64,000 bases of DNA from Haliclystus octoradiatus (lineage: Eukaryota > Cnidaria > Staurozoa > Stauromedusae > Haliclystidae). Below, piece after piece: positions 47,152-58,920 of the stretch (within the stretch, counting starts at the first letter, position 1; every line of letters starts with the position of its first letter). The notes under the pieces are model-generated. The model did no database searches. It saw nothing but the letters and a program-made list of their open reading frames with translations, and was not told where the DNA came from. Location: contig OU744448.1 in NCBI GenBank assembly GCA_916610825.1, forward strand, positions 20,625,032-20,689,031, given 5' to 3'. Made by a program: the position numbers and the translations under genes.

Positions 47152-50100
47152 TTAAATTTCCTCCACATAATGCATTGTGAGTTTTGCTTTTTCTCTAATT
47201 TTTTTCAAACTAATATTGTAATTGTCAATCGACATCAATCCACTGTGGATAAACTCTTTACCACATGTATGTGTTGCAAGAGTTGGTAAATGATCTTTAT
47301 TTGAATAATAGAAGAAACATTTTTTAACACATCTTTCGATTACTTGATGAATTAATTTACCATATACTGGCATTTCAATTCCATATCTCTGTAATTGCAA
47401 TAATTGATATTGTTGATTGTTAATACTTTCTCTCAATTCATCTGACATAAGGAATATTACTGCATCAGAGTTACGAAGAAAATCATGCCATTTATCTCTT
47501 CCATTACGATGCTCAAAATAGTTACATCTAACCACAACTTTTCTTGGCCTAACAGCTTGAAGGTTAGAAATCAGATGGCTGGCAAATTCAACTTGTGACT
47601 CAGATCCAACAATAAGGGATATGACTTTCTTGCTATTGTCTTTTTGCAATAAAGAACTTGAATCAGCATAGACCATCAATAACCCATTGCCTTCCTAGAA
47701 GATATAAAAAATTACAAGATAAAACATCTAAGAAAAAATATCCTTGGAATGGGATTTGCTTTAGTGATATAAATAGGGTTGATACTTGTTGTACCAAGTG
47801 CCTTGATTACCCTGCCATGTTGTTTTGATAAACAGATGAGTATTTTTGGGAAATAAGCATTTCAAAAGTGAGCATTTTAACTCTTGAAAAACGGAGAATG
47901 AAAGTTAAGTTACGTCATACTGTAAAAATTCCTATCGCGCTCAATCGTCGTGATAGAAAAATGTTTACAGTATGACGTCACTAAACTTTCATTCTCCGTT
48001 TTCAAGATTTGAAATTCTCAAATTTTCAAACGCTTATTTCTCAAAAAATTCTTATAAAAACATGTTTATCAAAAAACCTTGGCAAAGTAATCAAGGGTAC
48101 TTCGCACAACATGTAAACGTAAAAATTTTGATTTCCAATCTTTTATGAGTCAATCATATTACTGTACAAACCGGATATCTACAAGTTATCAAGTTCTACA
48201 GGAACAATTTTTATTGAATGCATAATTGGTCACAGTTTAGATTGTGGATTATTTGTGTAGGCTACTTGTATATCATGGTGAATTTAGTCTGACACAAATC
48301 GCAAATAGGAGCAACAAGGCAACAAAAATGATATCCATAAAATCTAATCACTGTCTTAAAAAAGTTTAGCACGTCAATCTAACACCATACATATTTGAAT
48401 CAAAACCAGCTTGATTTTGAAAAACATAGATTGTAATTAATATTCTTAAATTGTTCACATTGCTTAAAAAGTTGTTTTTAACTTGTTTGTGAACAGTGCT
48501 TCTTGTTAAGTGTAAGTGGCTAAGTGCTATAACCTATCATGACCATTGGTAACACTATGAATTTGAAAACTACCAAAAAGTGCTGTAGTTGGAAATTTCA
48601 TGTCTACCTGTCGTGGATTACTTCATAGGCCTACCATCTTACAGTTCAAAAATTGGCAAACTTTCTATTAAGAGAATTGGTTCAATCATTTTTAACAATG
48701 CTATTAAACTGTCATCTGATTTATTAAACTCATCCAGATCAACTTTCTTAGAATACGCAGCGAACAATAATCTATTAATGATACCTGTAGTATTCATTCT
48801 CTTAATGCAGTGTATCTAAATGACTTTTGGTTATTTTATATATGATTTTATTTATTTATTTCTACTTATTCATTATCATTACAATTACTTTATATATATA
48901 TACATATAGGATATATATTTTACTTATTTTATTTATTTATAAATTTCTGTAATATAGTTCTTATTAAGTATATAATGTAGCATTTTACTCGGTATTCTGT
49001 AAACATACCCTGTTGGGTAACTGCCTGGTGCAACTTGGACCTGCAGTTGAGTTCGAGATTTTAAATAAATAAACATGATGATGTCTAGAGACCACTGCCA
49101 AAGTCTAAACTTGTATATCAATTATATGATGTATGTGACTTCAGCAAAAATATTCCTCTTTATTGTGTTATGATAATATTTTTTTGAAAAAATATAGATC
49201 ATTTTATTGACTTTCATCGACCATAACATTTGCTCCATCTGTCTGTGCATTGTATTAGGTATTTACATGTCATTTATGAATATCTTGTCACATAAGCAAA
49301 CTGTCCAATCTGGGTATTTATCAGGTAATGGAATCTCATAAACACTTTGCAAAGCAGTTAAGCTTTCATTTCATGATCAGGCTCCAGTTCATGAGTTTTG
49401 AATATCCTAGTTTTCATGAACTTTTGACAGACTGTTCAAAAATAGTTCATGACATTAGGTTTCACACTGTTTCCACAGGGTTTGTAACAGTACACAATAC
49501 ACATCTTGTCCAGAAATTGATAGGTAGCCAGACAAGAGAAATGACTAAGACATACCTTATGTGGAACAGCTGTCTTTACACTATAAGAAAAAAAGGAAAA
49601 TTATTGAGGATGCAAAAAATGAATAAGTAATAGTCCTAAAAACATACGCCACCAACAAACCATGAAATTAAATATTATGAAAAACTTTTGTAAGCAATAT
49701 TCTGCTTTGTAAATTGTAAGCCAAAATATTGTGCAAGAAACAGATAGGCCTATATACATGTTTTAGTTATATGAACTGATTCACATAAATGCTAACTAGA
49801 AATTATATTGCTATCATATAAAAGTGTTTTAATAGAATTGTAGCATATATTCAGGGTACGACAAAACCCAGCAAACTGGCAACTAGGTTTCCGGAAGGCT
49901 GGCCAAAATTCTGAAGAAAATTCATTTTGTTCCATTTTTATCCTCATATTTAGAGAAACAACAATATTATAAGGAACCTGTTAGGTGGAAAGTTTACAAT
50001 AAGGTTTTTGAATAAAAAGTCAGGCTTCTGGAAGCAGAAAACATTTGCCCAAGTCTGCCTATATTATAAACCTACAGAATGGAATTCCAAAGGAATAAAT

Positions 50101-53100
50101 AAGCTTAAGATGTGTGTCACCATATATGCTCATGTGATCTGCCAGAACCGTGAAATGTATCTTTCTTGCACTTAATTCATGGTTGCGCTCATTCAATGTT
50201 ACATGATCATGAGCATAGGCCACAAGTAATAGCAGAGTGACACAGGAAATAAATAGAACACCAAATCACGCTGATAAATGTTACATACAATAAATCAGGC
50301 ATAAGCGTCAAACTCAGTCAAAAAAGAGGAAAATCCTTTTAAAAATTCCAAAACAATAGCAACATCAGTGTTTCAAGGTGAATTTCCTTTGTTTTAAAGT
50401 CAATAGAGAACAAGGAAATCAGCTTTTCCGAAGAACTCCCTCATGCCTGATAATTAAATACTCATTCAAATAGAATCAATACTTACTTAGTGGATTTGTT
50501 CATTATATTAACAATTTCATCATTATTTAACTCTATTGCCAGATCAAATGGTGTTAATGAACCTTCACCAGCAGATGCTACATGAATCAATTCTGGATAG
50601 TTATCAACAAGATACTTGACTGCAGGAGCGAAGCCACATTCCACTGCAACATGAAGCACAGACTTTCCAAAATTCTCACTTTTACAGTCAGTGATAAGTT
50701 TGGAGTGCACCGAGATGGAACAATCATACTCATTTTGTTCATCAACATTTTTTAGCAGATGCTTAGCAAGATTCCATGACTGAGAATTGTAAATAAAAAG
50801 GAACCATCAAATATTTCATTATTCGTTATTTAAGCCTACTATATATGTATCCATGTACAATTCCGCTGATCACACTATCGCATATACCAATTTCAGTAGC
50901 AAGAGTTTCAAAGAATATCAGACTTAAAATATTATAAGAAACAACTTCATTTTGTAAATTACGTCAATCCTTCAGTTCGCAGAACCACCTGTCAAATTAA
51001 CAGGGTCAATGTCGATGAACTGCTTTGTCGGCTGTTATTTATTTTGTTTATTAAGTAGGAAATTATCAAGGAATGTATACTGTGAGATACGTTGTATATT
51101 GTACTTCAACATATGGTCCGATATCTATTGCAGAACATCTGAATAGTGTCCCAATCAGACATGAGAATTCAATCAATGATATCTAGATTATTTTTAGCCT
51201 GCGTTACAGACAGACCGCGAGTTGTTCACAAAAGAAGATGGTCTGTGTGAATTGCTCGGTTTCTCCGTCCGGGTCTCGTATCAGATTAAGATTGATGTCA
51301 CATAATTATGCAAGATTGAGGTGATTCTCACCGGGATTCTCACATTACTTTCTTTACTTCAGTTGACATGATTACAATAACTTATATTTTAGGCTTCGTA
51401 GCTATGACAATTAATTGATCAAACAGAGCTGATGAATTTATTCACTAAGAACAATAGATTTACCATGCATCAATCAGAAACTGCTCCAGGATTTTGTGAA
51501 GTGGCTGGACAGTGAACTGCGCAAATCACACAGACCCTATTCTTTTGTGAATGAATCGCGGTCTGTAACGTAGACTAGATTATGCAATTGATTTTAATCG
51601 TACCCAATAATAATGAAATAAAATAAATACATGAAATATGGTAAATATAACTAAAACTAATACTAAAAACTATAGCTATAAAACATAACTGATTGGCTGG
51701 AATTAAGTAAGAAAGATCAGGGCCTTTATTAGGATAATTTATCATTTCTACTTCAAAAATGCAGTCAAAGTGACGATTTTGGGTTAATTTTGTGTCTCAC
51801 TCTTTTTCCTCGAACAGGAACCCGTTTATTTTCAACAAGAGAGTTTACACCGGAAAAAACACTAAACTTTTTACTTATTTGTAAATAACTCTAAATAAAA
51901 AACCGCTAAACCAAATGACACTATGCTTTCGGAATGAAATTTTCAAAGTTCAGCTGAAGATTTAGAGCTATATTTGATCAATATTCAAGATCCAGGTAAA
52001 GAGATATAAGCCTCTAAAGTCAAAAGTTTTTAGTTTTGGATTTTTCTCACTCAAGTGCTCACACGATTAACACCTCTTTGCGACTTCGTCCAAGCATAGT
52101 CGGCATAGTTGATGCGTATTAAAAATAGTCACACACCTTCAATAGCCAGCAGCGATAACCTCCTTAGACGAAGTCGTAAAGTGGAAAATAAGTGGGTTCC
52201 TGTTCGAGGAAAAAGAGTGAGACACAAAATCGTAACTTTGATTGCATTTTTGGGGGAAAATGCTTGCGCAAACTAAAAATACAAGAAGAACATGTACTGA
52301 TAGAAAATTTTTCTCTATCTAAAGAAGCAATCTCCCAATATCCGGGATATACACTTTAAAGTTTTGAATGACAATGATCGGATAGCTTCTGGAATGCAGT
52401 TCCATTCCTTGAGGTGGGTTTGATAAATGCTATTTTTTCCAGCTGTTTTTATTCTTCATTGACAAAGATTGTTTTTTGATTGTGTGATATGGGCATGGGT
52501 AGTTGAGATCTTTTCAAAATTTAGCGACTAATCTATAAGAAAACTTTTTATTCCTCTTTCCTGTACATAGATATCATGTGATGTAAGTATCGTCTTTCTG
52601 CCATAGACTTCACACGAGGGTGAAAGAAGCAGTAGTCAAATTAATTATGTACAGTATGTACGCAATTAGGGTGTAAATACAAAAATATTTTTTTGAATAC
52701 ATACAATATTCGGATCAGTAAGTTTCTACTTATTAATTTTGTAATAAAAGTAAACGATAAAATACACGTTGTTTGAGCTTTCGACATTGCTTATGTCATC
52801 TTCAGAAATATATTTAAAAAGAAAAATTATTTAAAATACATGGGTTTAAAAGTGTTAAGTTATACAAAGTGCTAGAAACAGGATGCGTTAATAACAATAG
52901 ATAACAATAGATTGTTATAGACAAAGGCAAGAACAATAGCTTTTAACGCATATAAGAAAAATTGTTATTAACGCATCCTGTTTCTAGCAGTTTGTATAAC
53001 TTAACACTTTTAAACCCATGTATTTTAAATAATTTATTTTTCTTTTTAAATATAATTCATAATATGACATAAGCAATGTCAAAAGCTCAAACAACGTGAA

Positions 53101-56100
53101 TTTTATCGTTTACTTTTATTACAAAACATACAGTAGGCCTATTGTTGGAAATAAATTTTTCCATCAAATAAATGGCACTACGAGATTCATTGAGTTTTGG
53201 TTATTCAAATGGCTGCATTCCTCAGCAGCTTCGAAATAATGGCTTATTTTATATGAAAACTAGTATTTATAGCCTCCCATATATTTCTATATAAGCCCTA
53301 TGTTCCTTAGCCTACCTGTGATATTCTATCCTGCGGCAGGACAGCAACACTTGAATCAACTTCACAATATTCACATTTTCCAGAAGCACTGACAATCAGG
53401 TTAGCCAATGGTTCAGTTGAGCAAATCCATTGATCAATTTTTGCTAAGAGTCGGTTTTGTCTAACTTCCTGGACACATTTGCATTCCCCTTTGCATGTAG
53501 GCCTTTTCTCATGAAGATTTCTGACCTGAAGAAGAAAGACAATTAAAGTAGGCCTACAGTATTACAGAGTCTTTGTATTTGGGTTGTTTTCTGATATCAA
53601 ATATAGTCGATGTGCATCAAATCTGATCTGAAAATTGTCATCTAAATCCGAAAAAAAATGCAACATATTTTGTGTAGCCACCTTTAAAAGATTTTGAATG
53701 TTTTACTAAATCAAATGATAAGTTTTGGTACAAAATAACAACACAACTAAATTTGCACAACGTTTCGACTGATTGACTTCAGCCATTCTCAAGTGAATGT
53801 TTTTTATTATTAATCAAGATATATATACAGTATACATAAAAATGTTTGCCCCTTGAGGATAAAGTTACATCATGAAAAATATTTACAATTATATGAGATC
53901 TATATCAGTGACAACAGTAACTATGGTAACTAGCCTATAGATATGAAATGCATGCAGTTATTTGAAAACTTTGGCCCGGATGGAATCGCCCTGAACGTTT
54001 AATGTTGGTTCCAGTCCTTGAATTGCCAGCATTTCATTCACGAGACAATCAAATTTATTTTTGCACTTTTTTATTATTCTAAAATGTTTTTCAAATTGAT
54101 CAGTAGATATTCCGTGCTCTTGACGGACGTGTGTACCAAGGTTACTTTTGTTATGTTCATCTATGCATTCATATAAGTGCCGGAATGTATAGCCAACATA
54201 GTCTGCTTCGCACAGACCACATTTAAAATGATATATGACGCATTGCTGGGTTAACAAATCTGGCTTCTCCTCACGGGTACGCAAGTCATCGTTGAGCTTC
54301 TTACTTTTAAAAATAGCATTAAACTTTACACTTATTTTACAATTTAAACGGTAAAGTTCTTTTCTTGTTTCATCACATGATTGTTGGTCTTTAAAAGGTA
54401 AAAACTATACTAACATATTTTAAATTATCGTCTGGTAAAACTGGAGAATTAAAATCATTTAAGAATAAAAAAGTGCAAAAATAAATTTGATTGTCTCGTG
54501 AATGAAATGCTGGCAATTCAAGAACTGAAACCAACATTAACGTTCAGGGCGATTCCATCTGGGCCAAAGTTTTCAAATAACTGCATGCATTTCATATCTA
54601 TATGCTAGTTACCATAGTTACTGTTGTCACTGATATAGATCTCATATAATTGTAAATATTTTTCATGATGTAACTTTATCCTCAAGGGGCAAACATTTTT
54701 ATGTATACTGTATATATATCTTAATTAATAATAAAAAACATTCACTTGAGAATGGCTGAAGTCAATCAGTCGAAACGTTGTGCAAATTTAGTTGTGTTGT
54801 TATTTTGTACCAAAATTATCACCAAGAAGATTCTGATAAACAAATGATAAATGTTGTTATAAAAGCAAAGAAAACTGCAAAAACAATGTAGGAGCTACAA
54901 AATTCCATTGTTCTACAAGATACATACAAATACAAATGCAAATAGGCCCAAAGTATTCTCAAAATTCAATTTAAAAATAATCATGTCAGTTCAATCCGAT
55001 CCAAAGGCTGAAAGTCAATCTGAATCCTAAATCCGATCTTATCTTATTGGGTCAGCTTCGGGTGTAGGCCTATGGACCCAGCTAGACATCAGCAACTCCG
55101 GCAGCACCAGAGAATCAGGGAAGCAGCGTTACTAGGCCTATATCTTTGCTGCAGATTGCCGAGCTGAACGGATTGCCAGCGAGAACACACGTCTGAGAAT
55201 AATGTGCTGCTGTAAATAATGAATTGCTGTGCAGAATAAGCGAATGTTAGTAACAATACGTGACAAACCATGACACAGCGCATCGACGCATTTTTTACCC
55301 CTTTGCCACTTTATATTTCCAGGGCCAGGGGCAGTTCCTTTGTTGTTCAAAAGGTTCCAGTTCACTGATTTCGAGAGCCGCCTCAGAAAAAGCAGTGAAC
55401 TATTTCCAAATGTTGTCTTTTCAAATTGTTTCTTTTGATGATAATATAAAGATTTAGTTAAAATATAGGCACGGAAAATAAATATAAAAATCTATCTTAC
55501 TGGATATGGTACCTCGGACTTTTTCGTATTTTTATTTGCGGTTGCTTGGAATGCACAAAGCTTTACATGATTTTTGACTAAAACGGATCGTCTTAAAAAG
55601 GCTTTTTCTTATTGAAAAACTGCAAACCAAGCCCGACGAAGAGCGTTCCGACACAGTTTAGGCTCGCATCTAACGGAAGAAAGGGATGTGGAAAGTTTTA
55701 AAGGCTTCGTCTATGAGGAATCTGGATGGAAAACAGTCCATTTCTGGGTCTCAGATGATTTAGCGTTATTATATATTAAAATAGCACCCTGCCCCAATAT
55801 AGCATCAAGTGTCTGCCGCTGTCTAAAACAACAACAAAACACCTTTGATCGTGAATTTGATTAAGTAGTCAAAAACAAGCTAACACAAGGTTTTGCATGC
55901 CAAAAAATTGACTTTTAAAATCTTTTTGAACAGAATATAGGTGGAAATTGATACAAAACTTTCTGTATTAATGATGTTGAATTCTGACTGGTTACTAGAC
56001 GAGTTCCATGTGAGGAATGCTACAGATAAATCATCCGACCAGTGCAAAATTGACAAAACAATCAGACTGCCGGGGAAATATGATCATCAAATAATCAATT

Positions 56101-56950
56101 GGCAAAAATATGAGAACACACTGTGGGACTACATATAGTAGGCCAATCAGATGATGCTTTTTAACACTTCCTTTAAATTATTATGAACAAATGTGAAGAA
56201 AACTAAACAGAACTTTTGTCACAACAGGCTTGTTTTCAAGAAGGAAAAGTTATCAAAAGACAAGCGCTCCTTTTGCAACGGCCTTAATACATCATTGCTG
56301 CCCTGTACCCTCTGCCGTATACCTCTATGGTCCAGGTGTTTCTACAGCTGGATTCTATTTGCAAGCTGCAGTAGGCCTACAATAGATTATAGTGCTAATG
56401 CCTGAAGCTTGATTGAAACTTATGACTATCTAAAATTGGAAGACAATTGCTTGATTGGACTATAATTCTTGAATTTGATATAGGCCTTATCGAGAAGCAT
56501 ATGTAAGTCATATCATAGTTAGTACGCCAACTTAGCTTAGCTAGGCTATGGGATGGTAGTAGGCAGCAGGCCTAGGCTAAGCTAAGGATAGTAAATTAAA
56601 TTAGTAACGATGGATTTAGCTTGACCGTTATTGTGTTTACAACTAATTATTATTATATATTATATAGCTCATCTGGATATTCAACAAAACATATAAGTTA
56701 TAACAGCTCTTTTAGGGGTAAATGTACTTCATTTAATTTAAGTCATCAAACAAATGACAACTCGCCAACAAGGCAGCAAGCCTGCCAGACACGGAGATAG
56801 TTGCAGCTGCGCCTGCAGACATATTTAAAATCAACCACGAAATGAACTAACCTTTTGTTGGAATTCCTCATCGAATGGATCCTCACAAGAAAAACGAATT
56901 AGCGATTCAAAATAAAACGGAGCATCTTCATCAACATCAAATGAAGCCAT
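47152..56950 (-). CDS. Ankyrin-repeat protein with SEFIR/TIR-like C-terminal domain (at least four exons)
   Basis: Exons (minus): 56,950-56,852 (33 residues, MASFDVDEDAPFYFESLIRF), 53,525-53,316 (70 residues, cysteine-rich with CKGECKC and CEYCEV), 50,779-50,487 (ankyrin) and 47,695-47,152 (last). The first two joins are phase 0 with good sites. The ankyrin exon reads GKSVLHVAVECGFAPAVKYL, then a second repeat with TPFDLAIELNNDEIVNIM. The last exon reads KKVISLIVGSESQVEFASHL, RKVVVRC, GRDKWHDFLRNSDAVIFLMS and a basic helical tail. That alternation of strands and helices, with an NSDAVIFLMS strand, suggests a SEFIR or TIR-like signalling domain. Exon 3 ends in phase 2 while exon 4 starts in phase 0, so at least one exon between 47.7 and 50.5 kb is unseen, or exon 4 belongs to another gene. 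Signalling in innate immunity is a guess from domain type. Confidence 0.6.
47780..48115. mobile_element. Inverted-repeat element, about 335 bp
   Basis: Two arms of about 160 bp mirror each other around 47,945. They share GAAAACGGAGAATGAAAGTT, ACGTCATACTGTAAA and CCTTGATTAC blocks. No open frame is present. It lies in an intron of the ankyrin/SEFIR gene. Confidence 0.75.
48588..49085 (+). mobile_element. Possible LINE 3' end
   Basis: A short open tail (GKLSIKRIGSIIFNNAIKLS, then a stop near 48,819) precedes AT-rich sequence. That sequence ends in GAGATTTTAAATAAATAAAC and a short ATGATG tail. The layout resembles a 5'-truncated CR1-like element, but the protein tail is too short to be sure. 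Confidence 0.3.
49375..49455. repeat. GTTCATGAAC-type fragments
   Basis: Loose copies: CAGTTCATGAG, TTTTCATGAACTTTTG and AATAGTTCATGAC. Confidence 0.4.
51195..51577. mobile_element. 383-bp TIR element (mini-element C)
   Basis: The left end TAGCCTGCGTTACAGAC and right end GTCTGTAACGTAGACTA pair as imperfect inverted repeats. The arms extend about 60 bp and share TTCACAAAAGAA and GGTCTGTGTGA. The 9 bp flanks are GATTATTTT and GATTATGCA, a partly decayed duplication. It is older than elements A, B and D but has the same terminal motif. Confidence 0.7.
51758..52262. mobile_element. Inverted-repeat element, about 505 bp
   Basis: The arms share TTTTGTGTCTCACTCTTTTT and CCTCGAACAGGAACCC in opposite orientation (51,775-51,830 and 52,185-52,245). 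An inner pair around CGACTTCGTC also pairs. The centre has no gene. Confidence 0.7.
52737..53126. mobile_element. Inverted-repeat element, about 390 bp, with hammerhead-like motif
   Basis: The arms (52,737 to about 52,915 and about 52,955 to 53,126) mirror each other, sharing TTTTGTAATAAAAGTAAACG and AAACAGGATGCGTTAATAAC. On the minus strand of the left arm, CTGAAGATGACATAAGCAAT leads into GTCGAAA. This resembles the CUGANGA, stem II, GAAA core of hammerhead ribozymes that Penelope-like elements often carry. The right arm copy has lost the core bases. Confidence 0.6.
53713..54420 (-). mobile_element. Penelope-like retroelement, GIY-YIG endonuclease and 3' end
   Basis: The minus-strand frame 54,284-53,958 reads QQCVIYHFKCGLCEADYVGY, then TFRHLYECIDEHNKSNLGTH, then CLVNEMLAIQGLEPTLNVQG. 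This is the GIY-YIG endonuclease of Penelope-like elements, with the usual CxxC between the two halves (CGLCEADYVGY). Just upstream, in another frame, lies the linker PFKDQQSCDETRKELYRLNC with KFNAIFKSKKLNDDL, as expected between RT and endonuclease. The RT itself is absent. It lies in the large intron between exons 1 and 2 of the ankyrin/SEFIR gene. Confidence 0.8.
54470..54835 (+). mobile_element. Penelope-like 3' end, second copy in opposite orientation
   Basis: This is a near-exact inverted copy of 53,713-54,085. It starts inside the endonuclease (KKCKNKFDCLVNEMLAIQ) and runs through the 3'UTR to TTATTTTGTACCAAAA. The two copies point away from each other, head to head. Both contain GGCTGAAGTCAATCAGTCGA followed by AACG. 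Confidence 0.85.
54840..56850. other. Intron, no exon seen
   Basis: This is the rest of the first intron of the ankyrin/SEFIR gene. Open frames here (55,089-55,457, 55,941-56,405) show no family resemblance and no splice support. Confidence 0.4.
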
Positions 56951-57429
56951 CGCATCAATTTGATTTTGTTTCGGCTAGCCTCCTGCAAACCGGCCTTTTA
57001 TTTTTGGAATCATCGAAACAGGATGTGTTCTGCATGATGGCTTCAATCACGAGAAAGAGAATATCAAATTTCCGCGAAAACAAAATATCTCTTGATCGAA
57101 AATGGCGCATAAAAGGTCTGCTGATAGACTTCGAGCCTTCTGTCTGTGTGTGTGTGTAATTTTATTTAACATCGTTTTTCAACATGAGAAATACTTCTCG
57201 TTTACATTGTTACGATGGGTGAGTGTAAATAATTCACCAATAATACAGTTTATTAGTTTAAAAATAATACTTATTATACTATAATAGCTTACATGTTAAT
57301 TTAACTAACTTGTACTCTAGTAATTAGGATAATTAAAATGAAAAAGGGTATGAAGAGCCAAATTGAAAATTATGAACAATTTAAAATTTGGAACTATAGA
57401 ATAACGATAGAAGGAAATATAACGTTAAT

Positions 57430-58920
57430 TTAAGTTGAGATTTTGTCCATTAGTGTCCCTTCTTTTTCCCATTTCAGAACCAAATCCAGAACTGCAGCGT
57501 TATATTGAATGCGGTTTAGGTACTTTAGCTGTTTCGGGATAAAACTCCACATTCTAGCTCCGATTGAACGAACAGATCTCCGGGTCGATTCTAGTCTGCA
57601 TTTTGGAGCAGTGAGATGTAGGTCTGGGAGAGTGGTATATTTATTCTGTTGAAGGGAAAATAAGATTTTCAGCGAGACAATTGAATCTGTAGTCAATACT
57701 TTATTGACAAAGTTGAGCAGCTTAACAGTTTTTTGGACAATTAGGGAAATACATTTCGTTTTAGAAAGCAATTGCGAACTTTCTCTTTTATACATCAACG
57801 ATGACATCACTTTCCGTTTATATTTGCTCAAAGTTTTTAACTCGGATTTCGAAATGCCGATTGTGAGAAGATTACAGTACTCTAGATTGGGTCGCAATTA
57901 AGTAACAGGAATAAAGCCTTTCGCACTGGGAATGTGTCAAACACCCTCGCTATTGTCTGAGCTGTGCAAGGCACATACTAAACTTCTGCTTACATGACTT
58001 CAAGAACGGCTTCATTGTTAAAGCTTGATCTAATTTACTTGCATTGATTGAGTTTTGGAAACATTCAACTTCATAAAATAATTAAAATTTACTTCAAACC
58101 ATTTAGTGACAGTTAATAAATCATTGTTTCTTGTAGCTACGGTATCCCTAGTAGTTCTCTCACAAAAATTTATATTTGTATCGCCTGCATATCGCACGAT
58201 GGATGATTGCAACTCGCTGTATGAAAAATCAATTACATAAATGTTAAGTATTGGTCCTAGTATTGACCCTTGTGGTACTCCGCGAAGGCTCTCAAATGTA
58301 GAGGATAACTTTTTCTCGATTTTTACTGATTGATACCTGTTGCTGAGATAATTTCTGAGAGTATTGCAGCCAGCGCCCAGGACTATCAATACCATACGCA
58401 TTGAGCTTGGATCAAAGTAGATCATGGTGTACCATATCAAAAGCTTTTGATAGGTTTAATGATACAATTACAGGCTTCAACTTTTTATCGCTTCCAATAC
58501 GGCAGTCTTCAACTAATTTCAACATGGCTGTCTCTCTACTTGGGTGTTGAATAAAACCATGCGGCATATCATGTGGAAGTATTCCTTTGAAATGGAGTTT
58601 AAGTTGATTGGCTGGGACTCTTTCATATCCTTTTGAGAGATGGCTCAAGATGGTAACTGGGCGATAATTTGTAGCATCCATTGGGTCATTTTTCTTGAAT
58701 ACTGATGAGATGTAGCCATATTTCCGCTCAGAAGGGTCTCTTCAATTGTAATAAAATGATTCTACAAGTCAGTGATTGGGGCTGTGAGACTTAGAAGTAT
58801 AGATTTTAATAAACGTATTGACAATTGGTCAGGTCCAGTAGCTTTATTATTATTGAACTTATTAATTGTCTTACGAACGTCTGTGTATGCAAAGAGTGTG
58901 GCTCCAATGCATCTCATTAT
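57430..58920 (-). mobile_element. CR1/jockey-like LINE reverse transcriptase, inactive
   Basis: In order on the minus strand: NNKATGPDQLSIRLLKSILL, DATNYRPVTILSHLSKGYER, VIVSLNLSKAFDMVHHDLL (first catalytic D), then after a frame change LRGVPQGSILGPILNIYVID. The box that should read YADD follows as RYAGDTNINF. After another break come LRPNLEYCNLLTIG and RSIGARMWSFIPKQLKYLN, typical of the C-terminal end. The aspartate-to-glycine change in the active site and two frame changes make it inactive. Confidence 0.85.

Noticed and set aside
56875..57159. 94-residue protein on the plus strand
   Set aside because: It overlaps, antisense, the first exon of the ankyrin/SEFIR gene, which has a better start, donor and phase.
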